A stretch of 64,000 nucleotides of DNA, from positions 3,454,583 to 3,518,582 of the forward strand of contig NC_081545.1 of the NCBI RefSeq assembly GCF_901000735.1, given 5' to 3'. A model generated the notes under the pieces. The model saw only the letters and a program-made list of their open reading frames with translations, did no database searches and was not told the origin of the DNA. Below, piece after piece: positions 33,656 through 44,379 of the stretch. The stretch is from Corylus avellana (taxonomy: Eukaryota; Streptophyta; Magnoliopsida; Fagales; Betulaceae). The position numbers were made by a program, and so were the translations under genes. Position 1 is the stretch's first letter, and each line of letters begins with the position of its first letter.

Positions 33656-33836
33656 AGGGGAGAAAGGTAGTGAGGAAAAGGATGAGAAGGGAGTAAAAAG
33701 GAGAGAAAGGAGTAAAGATTTCAGGTTGACTGGGGGAGGAAGAAAAGTTTAGTTTAGGGGAAAACTTTCTTCAAGGGGAGCTCTTTCAGAGAGAGAGCGA
33801 GAAACAAAAAAAAAAAAATAGTAACCTAGTTTTAGT

Positions 33837-34087
33837 ATAGGTACAAACTAGCGCAATTTGGTTGCTCTACTTTATCAAAATATATAAAAGTTTTTGTATA
33901 TGATATCAAACAATTAAACTTCTCTAATTGTATGTTTGTACCTATAATAAAAACTCCTTATAAGTGTTTTATAGTTTTAACGGTAATGTATTTCTGGGAT
34001 GATGGCCAATGTTTCATCTTTTGTTTGGGTAATAATTTTGCTTTGACACACCATGATGGCTTTTAACTTTGTATCCCTTTTTTATAG
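33837..34087. other. Pack-MULE interior, putative intron end
   Basis: AT-rich DNA that resumes the sequence interrupted by the LINE. It ends in a pyrimidine-rich CCCTTTTTTATAG acceptor at 34087 in front of the acidic exon. No ORF. Confidence 0.4.
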
Positions 34088-34236
34088 ATGTGGATGAAGA
34101 AGTTGAAGAACCAAATGTCTTAAGGATCACTTGTTCGGATGAAGAGTTGGATGGGGATAAAAGTTCGAATGAAGAGTTGGATGGAGATGAAAAATTTGAA
34201 GAAACAGAGATAGTGAAAGTGTTTGTTAATTTGTAG
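34088..34236 (+). pseudogene. Acidic C-terminal exon of an unidentified gene
   Basis: After an acceptor-like TTTTTTATAG, one frame is open for 49 codons to TAG at 34234-34236. It encodes a very acidic tail with the internal repeat SDEELDGDKSSNEELDGDEK. Its first codon needs one base from an upstream exon. The only plus-strand donor I can point to is GTAAGT at 26045. I do not recognise the protein. It could be the last exon of a captured gene or of an element-encoded transcript. Confidence 0.4.
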
Positions 34237-35287
34237 TTATAACGTGCAAATGATGGTAGCTTTAGGAAAAATAGTGAATTTGGGGCAGTGGGTTTTAGTA
34301 GGGTTATGTTTTAGTGTCTATATTTTTTTCCTCTTCACAATTATTGTGTATCTTAATGTGACATCTAATGTATCTATTATTTCTAGTTCTCTATTTTATG
34401 TTTGTTTTGCATATGTGGGAAATGTTAGAGTTGTCTTAACTATTAAGTTAAATTTTATCTTGCTAAAAAACAGCGTGTATGTCCTTGAGAATTAGGTTGT
34501 AACAAAATGGCGTATTTTATAAGAAAATGTAGATGGACGCATTTGCAGGTCCTAGGCGATCGCCTCTATATGTTTTTCCAACAAAAACCAACTTCAAGTT
34601 AAAAAAAACTAAGATTGAAAGTAGGCAATATAACTTGACAGTATGACGTATTAGAAGTTCAGATATGCTGCAAACTGGTTCTTTTAACCAAAAGGCAATA
34701 AGTGGTTAAGATGACAACATCTCATGTTGAATTGCAACTTTCCAATTTGTACCGATACTTGGCTGATTATTAAACCCAAAAAAAACAAAAAACAATCAGG
34801 CCACTCAAGCTTAGATGCCTTTCAACATGATGTAGCAATAAGTTAAAAGGCAATAACCATTTTTCCTAGCTATGCTAAATATCACCTCATATTCTCTTTG
34901 TCTCCAAAATTGATTTAGCTTTTAAGACATGTATATATTTATTTATGTTTACCGAGGAATCTATCAATGAAATGTGATTAGGTGACAATCTTGTTGCAAA
35001 GCCAGAAGTGGATAAAAAACATTTCATGCATAATTATCAAATATCCCTCTCCAGCAACTAAAAAGTGAATAGCTTAAATAGGAAATACAAATGTGATTAA
35101 TTCCCACGAATTCAACAAAACAAATAAGCACCATGAAAACATCATGTGCAACAAAATATCAAGTCATGTTTCCTACAACAACAGTTTCTTTATGTTATTT
35201 GCACCAGCAACAGTTCATGGATGAGTGCTCTTGGAGTAATCATCAAACTTCTGTTTACCATGAAGATGTTGATCTCTCACTTCCCCA
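34237..35287. other. AT-rich interval, no gene seen
   Basis: This lies between the acidic exon and the end of the CMC2-like gene. A 90-codon ORF at 34223-34495 is hydrophobic and AT-driven, without recognisable motifs. The 3' UTR of the CMC2-like gene probably extends into about 35100-35287. Confidence 0.4.
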
Positions 35288-36121
35288 TTAACTTTGAACA
35301 AGGTTGTTCTCTTCAGCAGTTTCCTTCCTAAAAGCTTGTAGTCTTTCCTTCAATTTCTTACTCTGCTCAAAATTTGCTTTCCGCTTCAGAGCTTTCTGTC
35401 AAAAAAAGTTGAAGATCTTGTTATGAGAATAATAAAATAAAGATCCCAACCAGAAAAAAAAAACCAAGACCCATATAATGAAAACTCACCTCCTCCCTGA
35501 AACAACGATCAAGCTTTATTTTGAGATCTGTACATTCACCAAAGAATTTCCCAATGGGATGGTCTATATGACACTTTTGGAACTCCTCAATAATCTGCAC
35601 AAAATCAGATAGAACAATCATACCAACATCTATCCACTTATTCGCCATCTTCCAACATTTGATTTGAAGAAAAAAAAAAAAAGAATGAAATGCTTCCACT
35701 GAACTGGACATAAGAATCAAAATTATGACATGGACATTTATAGTTTGTGAAGCAAAACACAGTTCACTTTACATTGATTGCCATAAAACTATTCCAACTT
35801 CTCTTGCTCATAGATGATAGGAGGGTTACCATGCCAAAATCACCTTTCCTCTTACTTATTGCTACTCAATCTAGACATATCCCAACTACTCGGATTTGGC
35901 TCAAAATCCTAGGACCATGTATCTCATAATATGAACCAAGAAAATTAATAGATATATCCTGTCAAAGCTATCCATTTAAAGTCAGCCTCCACAAAATAAA
36001 AAGAAGAGATTTATAAGCCTAAAGAAATTGTGGATAGTAAATCATGAAAAAAGCTAGAAGATGAAGATGGACTCACTTCGGCGCACATCGGGTGCTTGTG
36101 TAGTGTTAAAGGATGATGCAT
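35288..36121 (-). CDS. CMC2: CMC2-like twin CX9C protein for complex IV assembly
   Basis: Three coding exons on the minus strand: 36121-36077, 35594-35490 and 35395-35288. All introns are phase 0 with GTGAGT donors and GCAG or ACAG acceptors, giving 85 residues. The protein starts MHHPLTLHKHPMCAE, continues IIEEFQKCHIDHPIGKFFGE and ends in a basic helix (KRKANFEQSKKLKERLQAFR). It has the twin CX9C motif C13-X9-C23 and C36-X9-C46 that forms two disulphides in the intermembrane space. This matches plant homologues of COX assembly mitochondrial protein 2, which acts in copper handling and assembly of cytochrome c oxidase. No stop or shift was found. The gene lies wholly inside the Pack-MULE, with its 5' side toward the right TIR. 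Whether it is expressed, or duplicates an ancestral gene elsewhere, cannot be told here. Confidence 0.9.
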
Positions 36122-37019
36122 TTTCCTTTCTTTCCTATTTCTTTTCTATTTTTTCTAACAAAATCGCTTCAAGCTGTAGCAATCTGCAACAACCACCACC
36201 AGCAAAGTTTTACCCTAAAAATGCAATTTTTCCCAAATGAAAGACAAAGCATGAATCTGACTGAGATTGTGCGTCCAATTGGTTCCTAAGCAAATTAAAG
36301 CAAAAGGGATCAAAAAATTAAAAACTAAAGATCTTTCATTTTTTCACATAACAATATTTGACAATAGAAAGAACCAATTTTACCCCTAAAAGCAACAATC
36401 AAAAATCCGGAAGTACACGAATCAAGAAACAAGAAGCTCCATCACTGATCAAAACCCAGCAAGAACACACAAATATATACAAATTAACAATACAAAGAAA
36501 CAAATATACCCATAAGCAACAATAGAAAATCTAGAAATACATGAATCAAGAAATGTAAAGCTCCATCATTCATCAAAACCCAATAAGAACAAACACGCAC
36601 AAATATAAGCAATACCCAGATTAAAAAAAAAAAAAAATGAAAGCAAAAAATCAAATTGACAAAAAAAATGGAGGAAAGCAAAATCAAATAACATATAATT
36701 AATCAGATATTTGACAGCGCGTAAATATATGTATGCATCAAAAACAAAAACAAAAACAAAATTCGCAAGAATTGAACAAAAGCCCAGATGAAAAGAAGGC
36801 AATATGTGATTGTCTGAATCAACAAACGCGTGTTACATGTAATTGAACAAAGATTCCACAGTAATCGCATCCAATATAATGGCTGCTGGGTACGCAAAGA
36901 ATAAGAAGAATGAAGACCACAGTTAAGATAGGATCGAAACGCACTGTTTAGTTGGTGGGCTCTTCCTCTTCCTGCTCCTCTTCCCGTGCAAGAAGCCTGT
37001 AAATGCAACAATAGAGATA
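36122..37019 (-). other. Putative 5' UTR and leader intron of the CMC2-like gene
   Basis: On the minus strand, GTTGTTGCAG at about 36190 and ATTTACAG at about 37000 look like splice acceptors upstream of the start codon. The exon-like stretch below 37000 is not obviously coding. Transcription probably starts in or near the right TIR (about 37020-37220), a CT-rich CCGGCGAG region typical of plant leaders. This is an inference from sequence style, not from a recognised promoter motif. Confidence 0.4.
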
Positions 37020-37362
37020 GTAAAAGATATCATTGTAATCTTTTCTTGGCAACAAAATTGTAAATTCAAGTGAGAGAGACAGGAGTTTCGCTGGTGGCCT
37101 TAGACGTCGCCGGAGTGAGAGAGACAGGAGCGACGTACGGACAGCTTCGCCGGTGGCCGAAGAACTCGCCGGAGGAAGAGGATGAGTGCAGGAGGGGGAG
37201 CGAGAGATTGAGAGAGGATTTTTGGATCTAAAAGGTGAGAGATAGACTATGTGTATGGTTTAAAATTCAAACTTTTATTTTTTAAAAGAAAAATGCCATG
37301 TAGGAGAGAAGTTGGTCCTGAGTTGGGTTTGTGTTGTGCCTTTAACATTTTCCTTTTCGGAA

Positions 37363-37657
37363 TGCAATGCATGGGAGGAACTAAAATTAATGTTACCAAA
37401 AAAAAAAAGGGACAAAATTTTAAAAAATAAAATAACATATTTGAAGGTAAAAATTAATTTTGGGGTCTAACTTAAATTTTTATTAAAAATTAAGCTTTTA
37501 TGACATTTTTTAAAATTTTGAAATGACCTAAAACTCTCCAAAGTTAGGGATTGTTCCATCTATCTGTAAATACATGGATGGTTACCCACCTGCTTTGTAT
37601 AATGGATGGTTCTTCCTGCATGCGGCGCGCATAACATATCTTCATTATTGTTGCTTA
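37363..37657. other. Pack-MULE right flank
   Basis: AT-rich DNA with poly(A)-like runs. From about 37636 (CATATCTTCATTATTG) it becomes homologous to the bases before block X at 7690. No gene. Confidence 0.5.
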
Positions 37658-39340
37658 GATCTGTCATTACCTTTAGGAGTTTAATCCATCAACTAAAAAC
37701 CCTGATTTTTATTGTTTAATCCATCAACTAAAAACCCTGATTTTTATTGTTTAATCCACCAAATATAAAAAGTGAGACCTTTCGTCAAAAAGGCATAGAA
37801 GATAATCTTCTATCGCCAAAAAGTCTAACTATGGTGTCTTGTTTTGTCGGTTTCAAAAAAGAATATGGTCATCTCTAGTCATATTTAATGCTAAGAAGTA
37901 ATTATAAGAAGTAAGATCTAGCACGAGAAAGCTCTTTGTCTTGCATGTGATTTTCGCACTCTTCAACGATTTTTTTTTTTTTTTTTTTTTTTAAGGGGTA
38001 AAATTATTATTTTATTTTATTTTATTTTTGACAATTTTGTCCCTCTAAATGTAATGAACGGATCCTCTCCATTTCAAATCATTATCCTTTAAAGTATAGA
38101 AACTTTTTTTTTTTTAATCTAAAAGGCGAAACTCAAAAGTCAAAAAGACTATATCTAGGATGTCTTCTTTTTAGTCCTTAATTACTCTCATTAGCTACTT
38201 TTTTATTTTTTCTACAAAATTACTTTTTACTTCTTTATTATAATACATTCCACAACAATTTCTTTATCTTTTTTTTTTAATATATTATTAAAATATAATT
38301 TTTTTTTTACAAAATCAAAGTTTCTTGTCGTACCCTCGAATTTTTAATGAAATTCCAAGTGTCACCAATGAAATGAGAGGGATCCGGATCCCCTCCCATT
38401 AGTGGAAAAATTAGAGATTCTCCAATTGTGCATCCTAGCCGTCCATTTTCATCCAACAGCCCACACCACGCCATGTGTCCCTCTCAAATTTAAATAATAC
38501 AATATTAAATAACTTTAAAAAGAAAATAAAAATAGAAATAATAAAAAATTAAAATCAAACAATTAAAAAACTGGGGTGGTATCTGAGCCATGGGGGTGGC
38601 CGAAGCCACCTCCATGGCCCCAGGGGGTGGTCCAACCATCCCCTAAGGCCAAACCCAAAAAATATAATTGATGGGTTTGGCCTTAGAAGGTGGCCGAACC
38701 ACCCCTCTGAGGCCATGCATGGGGGTGGCTTCATGGCTCAAATTTGATATTAACTCTTTTTTATTTATTTTAATTTTTTATTATTTCTATTTTTATTTTC
38801 TTTCTAAAAGATAATTAATAGTTTATCATTCAAATTTGAGTGGGACACGTGGCATAGTGTAGTTTGTTGGATGAAAATGGACGGCCAAGATGCACAATTG
38901 GAGAATCTCCAATTTTTCCACTAATAAGAGGGGATCCGGATCCGAGAGAAGAGAGAAATATTTTATATTAGAATAATGAATAAGAAATTTAAAGTGCTAC
39001 CTAATGTATGTGCTATCACGATTTGAAAATGTTTTATAATTTTCGTTATATTTAGGGAAGAGAAGAGGCTTTGGAGAAGTTTCTGAGAGTGATCTAATTA
39101 GCTTTATTCAAAAGGCTATAGTTAACTTTACTCATATTTACCACTATTTACTTCTAGGAGAAAGTCGCTTGTTTTATAGACTGTGTTTGCCAAAGGATTA
39201 CCAAAAAAAAAAAAAAAAAAAGTCTCTACTATTCCTCTAAAAACCAACCCTAATATCCGTACTTTTTATTACTATTCAAATAAAAAAATCACTACAAAAC
39301 AATATATATATATTTTTTTTCACTTTTCCATACTTGGAAC
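37658..39340. repeat. Repeat block X, copy 2
   Basis: This is homologous to 7717-9161, with the phrase AACTAAAAACCCTGATTTTT duplicated near the start. It contains the GGATCC-ended MITE (38380-38943) and ends at the second Copia fragment, in the same relative order as copy 1. Confidence 0.8.
38380..38943. mobile_element. MITE with GGATCCGGATCC ends, copy in X2
   Basis: Same element and same insertion point as 8251-8784. Both ends are the perfect GGATCCGGATCC palindrome, flanked by GAGAG on each side. Confidence 0.85.
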
Positions 39341-39630
39341 ATTTGTCTCATATTCTAGTACTGGCCCATTTGGTGTAATTAATTTATGTGGGCCTGGGGA
39401 CAAATAAGTTGTGGGGGGTATTTTGGGGTTTTTCAAAATACTTAGAAATTAGGGTTTTCCTATAAATATGTTATGTTATAACCCAAAATCATTGAATAGT
39501 AAAATATAGCCGCACTCTCTCCTGTGAACATAGGCACATTGCCGAACCACGTAAATCTGTTTCTCAACTCTCTCTTGATCTCTCTCTTTTTGATTCCATA
39601 TATTTATCATTGTTGTGCATGATAACAACA
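39341..39630 (+). mobile_element. Copia (Tork/Tnt1-like) 5' LTR, copy 2
   Basis: Homologous to 9162-9459, starting near TTGGAACATTTGTCTC and ending GATAACAACA. It is followed by ATTGGTATCAAAACC, a good tRNA-Met primer-binding site. Confidence 0.8.
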
Positions 39631-39655
39631 ATTGGTATCAAAACCTAATTATACG

Positions 39656-40730
39656 ATGGCTGAGATTGGCACATCTTTTGCGAAATTCGATGTGAGGAAG
39701 TTTGATGGATCCGGTAATTTCGGGTTATGGCAGAGATGTGTCAAAGATTTGTTGTTGCAACTAGGGATGGTGAATGCGTTATATGTGATGAAACCATAAG
39801 GTATGGCGGACATAGATTGGAAGGAACTTGAGGCGAAAGTGGTGGCTACTATTTGGCTTTGTCTGGGAGATGACGTGATGTATCATGTCACGGACGAAGA
39901 ATCTCCGGCGGTAGTTTAGTTGAAATTGGAAAGTCGGTATATATCAATGTCGTTGACGAACAAGCTCTATCTAAAGCAGCAGTTGTACGGCTTGAAGATG
40001 ACAAAGCTCTATCTCAATGCATTCAATCAGATAATCGAAGATTTGAAGAGGGTTGATGTGAAGTTCGACGACGAAGACAATGAGTTGATGCTATTAAATT
40101 CACTCCCAACTTCTCCTACGTATGAGAATTTGGTTACAACTCTAACATGGGGGAAAGAGTCCTCGGAGTTAGAGGACGTTACAAGAGCCCTGTTGACTTT
40201 TCATCAAAGGAAGAAAATCAATGATGAAAGTTCTCAAGGAGAATGGCTAGTTGTAAAGGGTAACTAAGAGCGTGGAAGAAGCATTAACAATGGTGGTCTG
40301 AATGACAAGAATTCTCGGTCAAAGTCCAGGAAAATGAAGGACATCATCTGTTATAAGTGCGGAAAGAAATGGCATATGAAGCGGGATTGTCCAGACTGAA
40401 AGAAGAAAAAAAGACGACGAGAATGAAAGTTCTTCAAAATCTGTGAACGTAATGGAAGACAATTTAGACGATACTGATGGTGATATACTTTCTGTTGCAT
40501 CAAATTCAGAGCATCCTTTTGATTCTTGGATTCTGGACTCGGCATGTTCGTTTCATGTGACGTCCAAAAGAGATTGGTTTGACACCTACAGGTCAGTTAA
40601 TTCTGGTATAGATACTATGGGTAATTGTGCACATTGTAAAATTACTGGCATTGGTAATATCAGGATTAAGATGTTTGATGGTGTAGTTAGAACGTTATGT
40701 GATGTTATACATGTACTAGATCTGTCATTA
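39656..40730 (+). pseudogene. Copia gag-protease fragment, copy 2
   Basis: Same Gag as at 9485-10568. Here the CCHC knuckle is intact (CYKCGKKWHMKRDC, followed by PD and a stop), and the aspartic protease start with WILDSACSFHVTS is readable at about 40530. Stops interrupt the N-terminal Gag (after MKP and in AVVxLK) and a deletion removes part of KGSDLSQHI. The Copia sequence ends at the same GATCTG junction as in copy 1, proving shared ancestry by segmental duplication. Not functional. Confidence 0.85.
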
Positions 40731-41017
40731 CCTTTAGGAGTTTAATCCATCAACTAAAAACCCTAATTTTTTATTGTTTAATCCATCAACTATAAAAAGT
40801 GAGCCCTTTAGTCAAAAAGGCGTAGAAGAAAATCTCCTTTCGCCAAAAAGTCTAACTATGTTGTCTTGTTTAGCTGTTTTTAGTCTGTTGCCAAAAAGAC
40901 TATGGTCATCTTTAGTCATATTTAATGCTAAGAAGTAAGATCTAGCACGAGAAAGTTCAATGTCTTGTGATTTTGGCACTCTTCAAGCGAAACAGAATTT
41001 TTTGTTTAAGGGGTAAA

Positions 41018-41048
<31 letters not shown>

Positions 41049-41455
41049 TTGTCCCTCTAAAGTAATAAGTGAGATCCTTTCCATTTCAAATCTTTATCCT
41101 TTCTATAATTTTTTTTTTTTAATATAAATAAAACCTAAAAGGAGAAACTCAAAAGTCAAAGAGGCTATCTAGGGGGTCTTCTTTTTAGTCCTTATTTACA
41201 CTCATTAGGTACTTTTTTATTTTTCCTACAAAATTACTTTTTACTTCTTTATCCTAATACATTTTGCTATAATTAATTTCTTTATCTTTTTTTTATACTA
41301 TTAAAATATAATTTTTTTACAAAATCAAAGTTTTTTTACGAAATTCCAACCTTTTCGCCAATGAAATGAGAGAGAAGAGAGAAATATTTTATATTAGAAT
41401 AATAAATAATAAATCTAAAGTGCTACCCAATACATGTATTATTACTATAGCTTAA
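40731..41455. repeat. Repeat block X, copy 2' (no MITE)
   Basis: Homologous to 10569-11340. It lacks the GGATCC MITE (empty site near 41360, AAATGAGAGAGAAGAGAG) and carries an ATT microsatellite near 41020-41045. Confidence 0.75.
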
Positions 41456-42816
41456 TAAATGTTTAGAAAATGTATAGGAGAGACGGAGCTAGGGTGGCCG
41501 GTGTAGGCTAAGGCCCCCCAAATTTGTTAAAAATTTCTTTTAGGAGGTATAATATTACTTCCAGCGGATTAGCCTCTACCCGTTACAAGTTTTGGCCCCT
41601 ACCCATACCCTTTTCAACCTAAAAGATTTGCCAGAATTGTGGAAGACAAACTAAATTCGTAAGCCCTACCACAAGCAAACCGATTTGCAGTCTAATAGAG
41701 AGAGAGATGAAGAAGGAAGAAGAGATTAACGTTTAGGTTTCTCGATCAATGGCGTGAATGTGTGACATGTGCCGCTTGTCTGACCAAATTGATAGGGCTT
41801 CTTCAGTTACGTACCAAGGCAGTTTTTTAACTTTTTTACCATCCTCTTGACATTTTATTATAATTATGAAGGCCATAATAGTCGATCAGTTATGTGATGC
41901 AGCGTGGTATAATGCGTTTACAAAGACAAAAAAACACAAAAGTTACAATTCTTCTCAAAATCAAGAGTTGAAATTGAGGCAAAATAGGAGAAAAGTCTTT
42001 GATAAACTCATCAAAATACATCATTTGACCGCTAAAAGCCTAAGACCATCTTATATATTAATGAAGCTTCTATATATAGAACCTAAATTAAAAAAACCCT
42101 AATAATAATAATAATAATAATAAAATGAAATAAAAATGCCACCTGGCAAACATAATACAAAACATCTTTCACGTGCGTTTGAATTAATTGTTTTTTGTAA
42201 AATACAAAATTGTAGCCCTCTTCATAAGCCCTACCAAGTTTGTCTCAACGTGACGTTCAAATCAAAAATACAAAACCGCTCTTGCATCATTATGTCTCAT
42301 GTAATATTACATGATACATGCACAGACGGCCGTAAGACTTGGCTTACCTACATATATATTATTTTATTTTTGGAAAAAAAAAAATCAAAATTAGTCCATA
42401 ATTTTTCTTCCAATTTACATTTAATTAATCTCAAGTTTCCAATTTTGATAATTTGGGTTAATGATCACCCTGTTTGAAATTTGTCTTTTTAATTTTTTTT
42501 TAATATATATGGCCTAGTTTTGTTTTCGGTGGAAAAGTTGTGTATTGTTTTGGGTGCAGGCATCATAAAAAGTGTGCGTGTTTTTCTCGGTCTAGCCATG
42601 CTAAAAGTAAAAGGTATGCTTTTTTTCTTTGACAATTTTTCATAATAGTGATCATACTTAAAAAATAAAAAAAATAAAAATCTGTTGGAAAAGACTTTGA
42701 TCCAAAAAGCCTCAAAATTGTCAAAATGTATTTTTAACAAAAAATTAAATATGAAGATTTTACCAAAAAAACGTTTTTTTTTTTTTTTTTTACTTAAAAA
42801 CTTTATTTCTCAAAAG
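41456..42816. other. Duplicated flank, ankyrin gene absent
   Basis: Up to GTACCAAGGCAGT (about 41823) this follows 11345-11708. It then jumps to the equivalent of 15110 (CATCCTCTTGACATTTTATT), skipping the whole ankyrin gene region. Block P (41842-42400) follows. A 78-codon ORF in block P is not conserved in the sister copies. Noncoding. Confidence 0.7.
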
Positions 42817-43395
42817 AGTATATTTGAGATTGTGTGTGATAAATATAATTTTTAAGTCAAAAATCTTTTTTTAGCAAAAGCTTAAATTAAGCTTTTGCCA
42901 AATACGTTTGGGCTATTTTTAAATTTGGGTAAAGTCCACTTAACCCCATCAAACTACCACTCGAATGACAATCTACCCCTCAAACTACCAAAACAATAAC
43001 AATGTACCCTCCGATGCTAGTAAAATGATGAAATTACCCTTATAGAATTTTCAATAAGACAAAAATACTCTTAAAAATTTGAAAGAAAATTAAATTTTAT
43101 TATTTTTGTTTTTTAGTAAGGGTAATTTTGTCATTTTTTAAAAATTGGGGGTACATTGTCATTGTTTTGGTAGTTTTTGGGGTAAATTGTCGCAATTGAT
43201 AGTTTAGGATGTAGATTGTCATTGTGGTAGTTGTTTGAGGCTAGGGGGTTAAGTAGACTTTACCCTATAAACTTTTTGTACCCTTAAAAACTCTTTCAAT
43301 TTTTTTTTTACCAAACATGTACTTTTTTTTTTTTTTTTAAACAAAGTTTTTGAGTATTAAATGCAATTTTAAACATTTCAAACGTATACACAAAG
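42817..43395. mobile_element. Paralogue of the nested MITE stack
   Basis: The outer MITE (from about 42817) contains only the GGGTAAAGTCCACTTAA MITE at 42927-43265 (339 bp). The 216-bp MULE-type MITE and the CACTA element found at 15978-17546 are both absent, leaving exact empty sites near 42920 and 43018. Confidence 0.85.
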
Positions 43396-43850
43396 GTGGG
43401 TTATAGGGGTTCAGAGAGAGAAATATAGACGAGGGTTTGGAGTTCACGACTACAAAAATCATGACCGAGTAATGCTATTTATAGAGAGAGAGATTAGGGT
43501 TCTTGGACGACTGAGAGAGAGAGAGAATTGACCCTCAATTTGGCTGAGAAAAAAAATTGAGAAGAGAAGTTATGCTTTTTTCAGGGGGGGAAACCTTGGA
43601 TTTGAATGGGACAAGCCATGGCATGCGACAGCACTGGCAGGGGAAACCTTGGTTTCACCCACGCGTGCTACAGGGAAACCAAGGGGTTTCCCCTGCCCAT
43701 GCCCCTCCACATGGCATGTGCAGGCCTGCCCCCTGCACAGCTACACTTGCTGTTTTTTTTTTTTTTTTTTTTTTTTTAAAGAATTCTTTTTTCTTTAATT
43801 CAATCTTTTTTACTTCTTTTAATTAATTAATTTACTTTTTTATGTTTATT
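43396..43850. other. GC-rich inverted-repeat spacer
   Basis: GA-rich repeats are followed by CAGGGGAAACCTTGG and CCAAGGGGTTTCCCC in inverted orientation (about 43580-43700), then a T-tract. This is probably the remains of a TIR element whose ends are not clear. The 89-codon ORF across it has no recognisable features. Confidence 0.45.
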
Positions 43851-43973
43851 TTATGTAAAGTTAAAGTTTCGAAACTAGTAACATAGTAATAAATAATTAT
43901 TAAAAATATTTTTTAAAAAAGAAAACTTGTGAATCTAACACAATTGTGGAGCCTAAGTCCTGTCGGATCCTAA

Positions 43974-44379
43974 GAGCATTCCCAGCAGCTTCTTCGTCAT
44001 TTTCTCTACATTTAAGGATCCAAATTACTTTTTGCTTCCCTATGTCAAAATACACCCTAATAGCTTCTCTTAATCATTCCTTATATCATTAAAATATTTG
44101 TTTTTTTAATTATATTATATATAAATGAGAAGAGAGAGGAGAGAGAATCGTAAGAGGAGAGAGGAGAGTGTAGAGAAGAGAGAGAAACGTTTTTTTATTT
44201 ATTTTAATAATTGTAAGGATCGCAATAGTGGAACCCTATACTTTGGGTTCCACTGTAGCGATCCTCATGGTTGAGGCTCATTTAGGAAGTCTGCTGTAGG
44301 ACGGTTTTTGTGATTTTTTGGGTATATTCCCTATACATAGGGAACAGACTCCCTTATAGGGAGTCTGCTGGGAATGTTC
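43974..44379. mobile_element. 406-bp Tourist-like MITE (PIF/Harbinger)
   Basis: The left end is GAGCATTCCCAGCAG and the right end, reverse-complemented, is GAACATTCCCAGCAGACTCC. It is flanked by TAA at 43971-43973 and 44380-44382, the TWA duplication of PIF/Harbinger elements. The paralogues near 7492 and 24483 read GGATCCTAAGTCCTG without it, a precise empty site. Confidence 0.92.

Larger units (their letters stand above)
27761..33819 (-). mobile_element. Full-length L1-type LINE with intact ORFs
   Basis: A 14-base direct repeat AGTAACCTAGTTTT flanks the element at 27747-27760 and 33820-33833. The T-tract after 27760 is its poly(A) tail on the minus strand, and the 5' UTR extends to 33819. 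It carries ORF1 (33655-31946) and ORF2 (31949-27792), both free of stops and frameshifts. It sits inside the Pack-MULE. Perfect target duplications and open frames point to a young insertion that may still be mobile or mobilisable. Confidence 0.95.
25635..37353. mobile_element. 11.7-kb Pack-MULE-like element carrying complex IV genes
   Basis: Perfect 9-bp direct repeats TTTTCGGAA lie at 25626-25634 and 37354-37362. The left end is GAGGTTTGATAAAGGCACAA; the right end, reverse-complemented, is GGAAAATGTTAAAGGCACAA. Both continue into CCAACTTCTCTCCTAC and, further in, into CCTCCGGCGAGTTCTTCGGC, so the inverted repeats are about 300 bp or longer. Inside lie a truncated COX5C copy, an intact CMC2-like gene, an unidentified acidic exon and a nested LINE (27761-33819). 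Without the LINE the element is about 5.6 kb. I saw no MuDR transposase, so it is non-autonomous. Long TIRs, 9-bp duplication and captured host gene pieces define Pack-MULEs. Confidence 0.85.

Noticed and set aside
36703..37011. 102-codon minus-strand ORF upstream of the CMC2-like gene
   Set aside because: It spans the putative 5' UTR exon and intron, with AT-driven hydrophobic composition and no conserved motif.
41866..42102. 78-codon ORF in block P
   Set aside because: The same block at 15136, 18245 and 62219 carries stops or deletions in this frame, so it is not a conserved gene.
43557..43826. 89-codon ORF in GC-rich sequence
   Set aside because: It lies across an inverted repeat and ends in a poly-T tract; no homologous features are visible.
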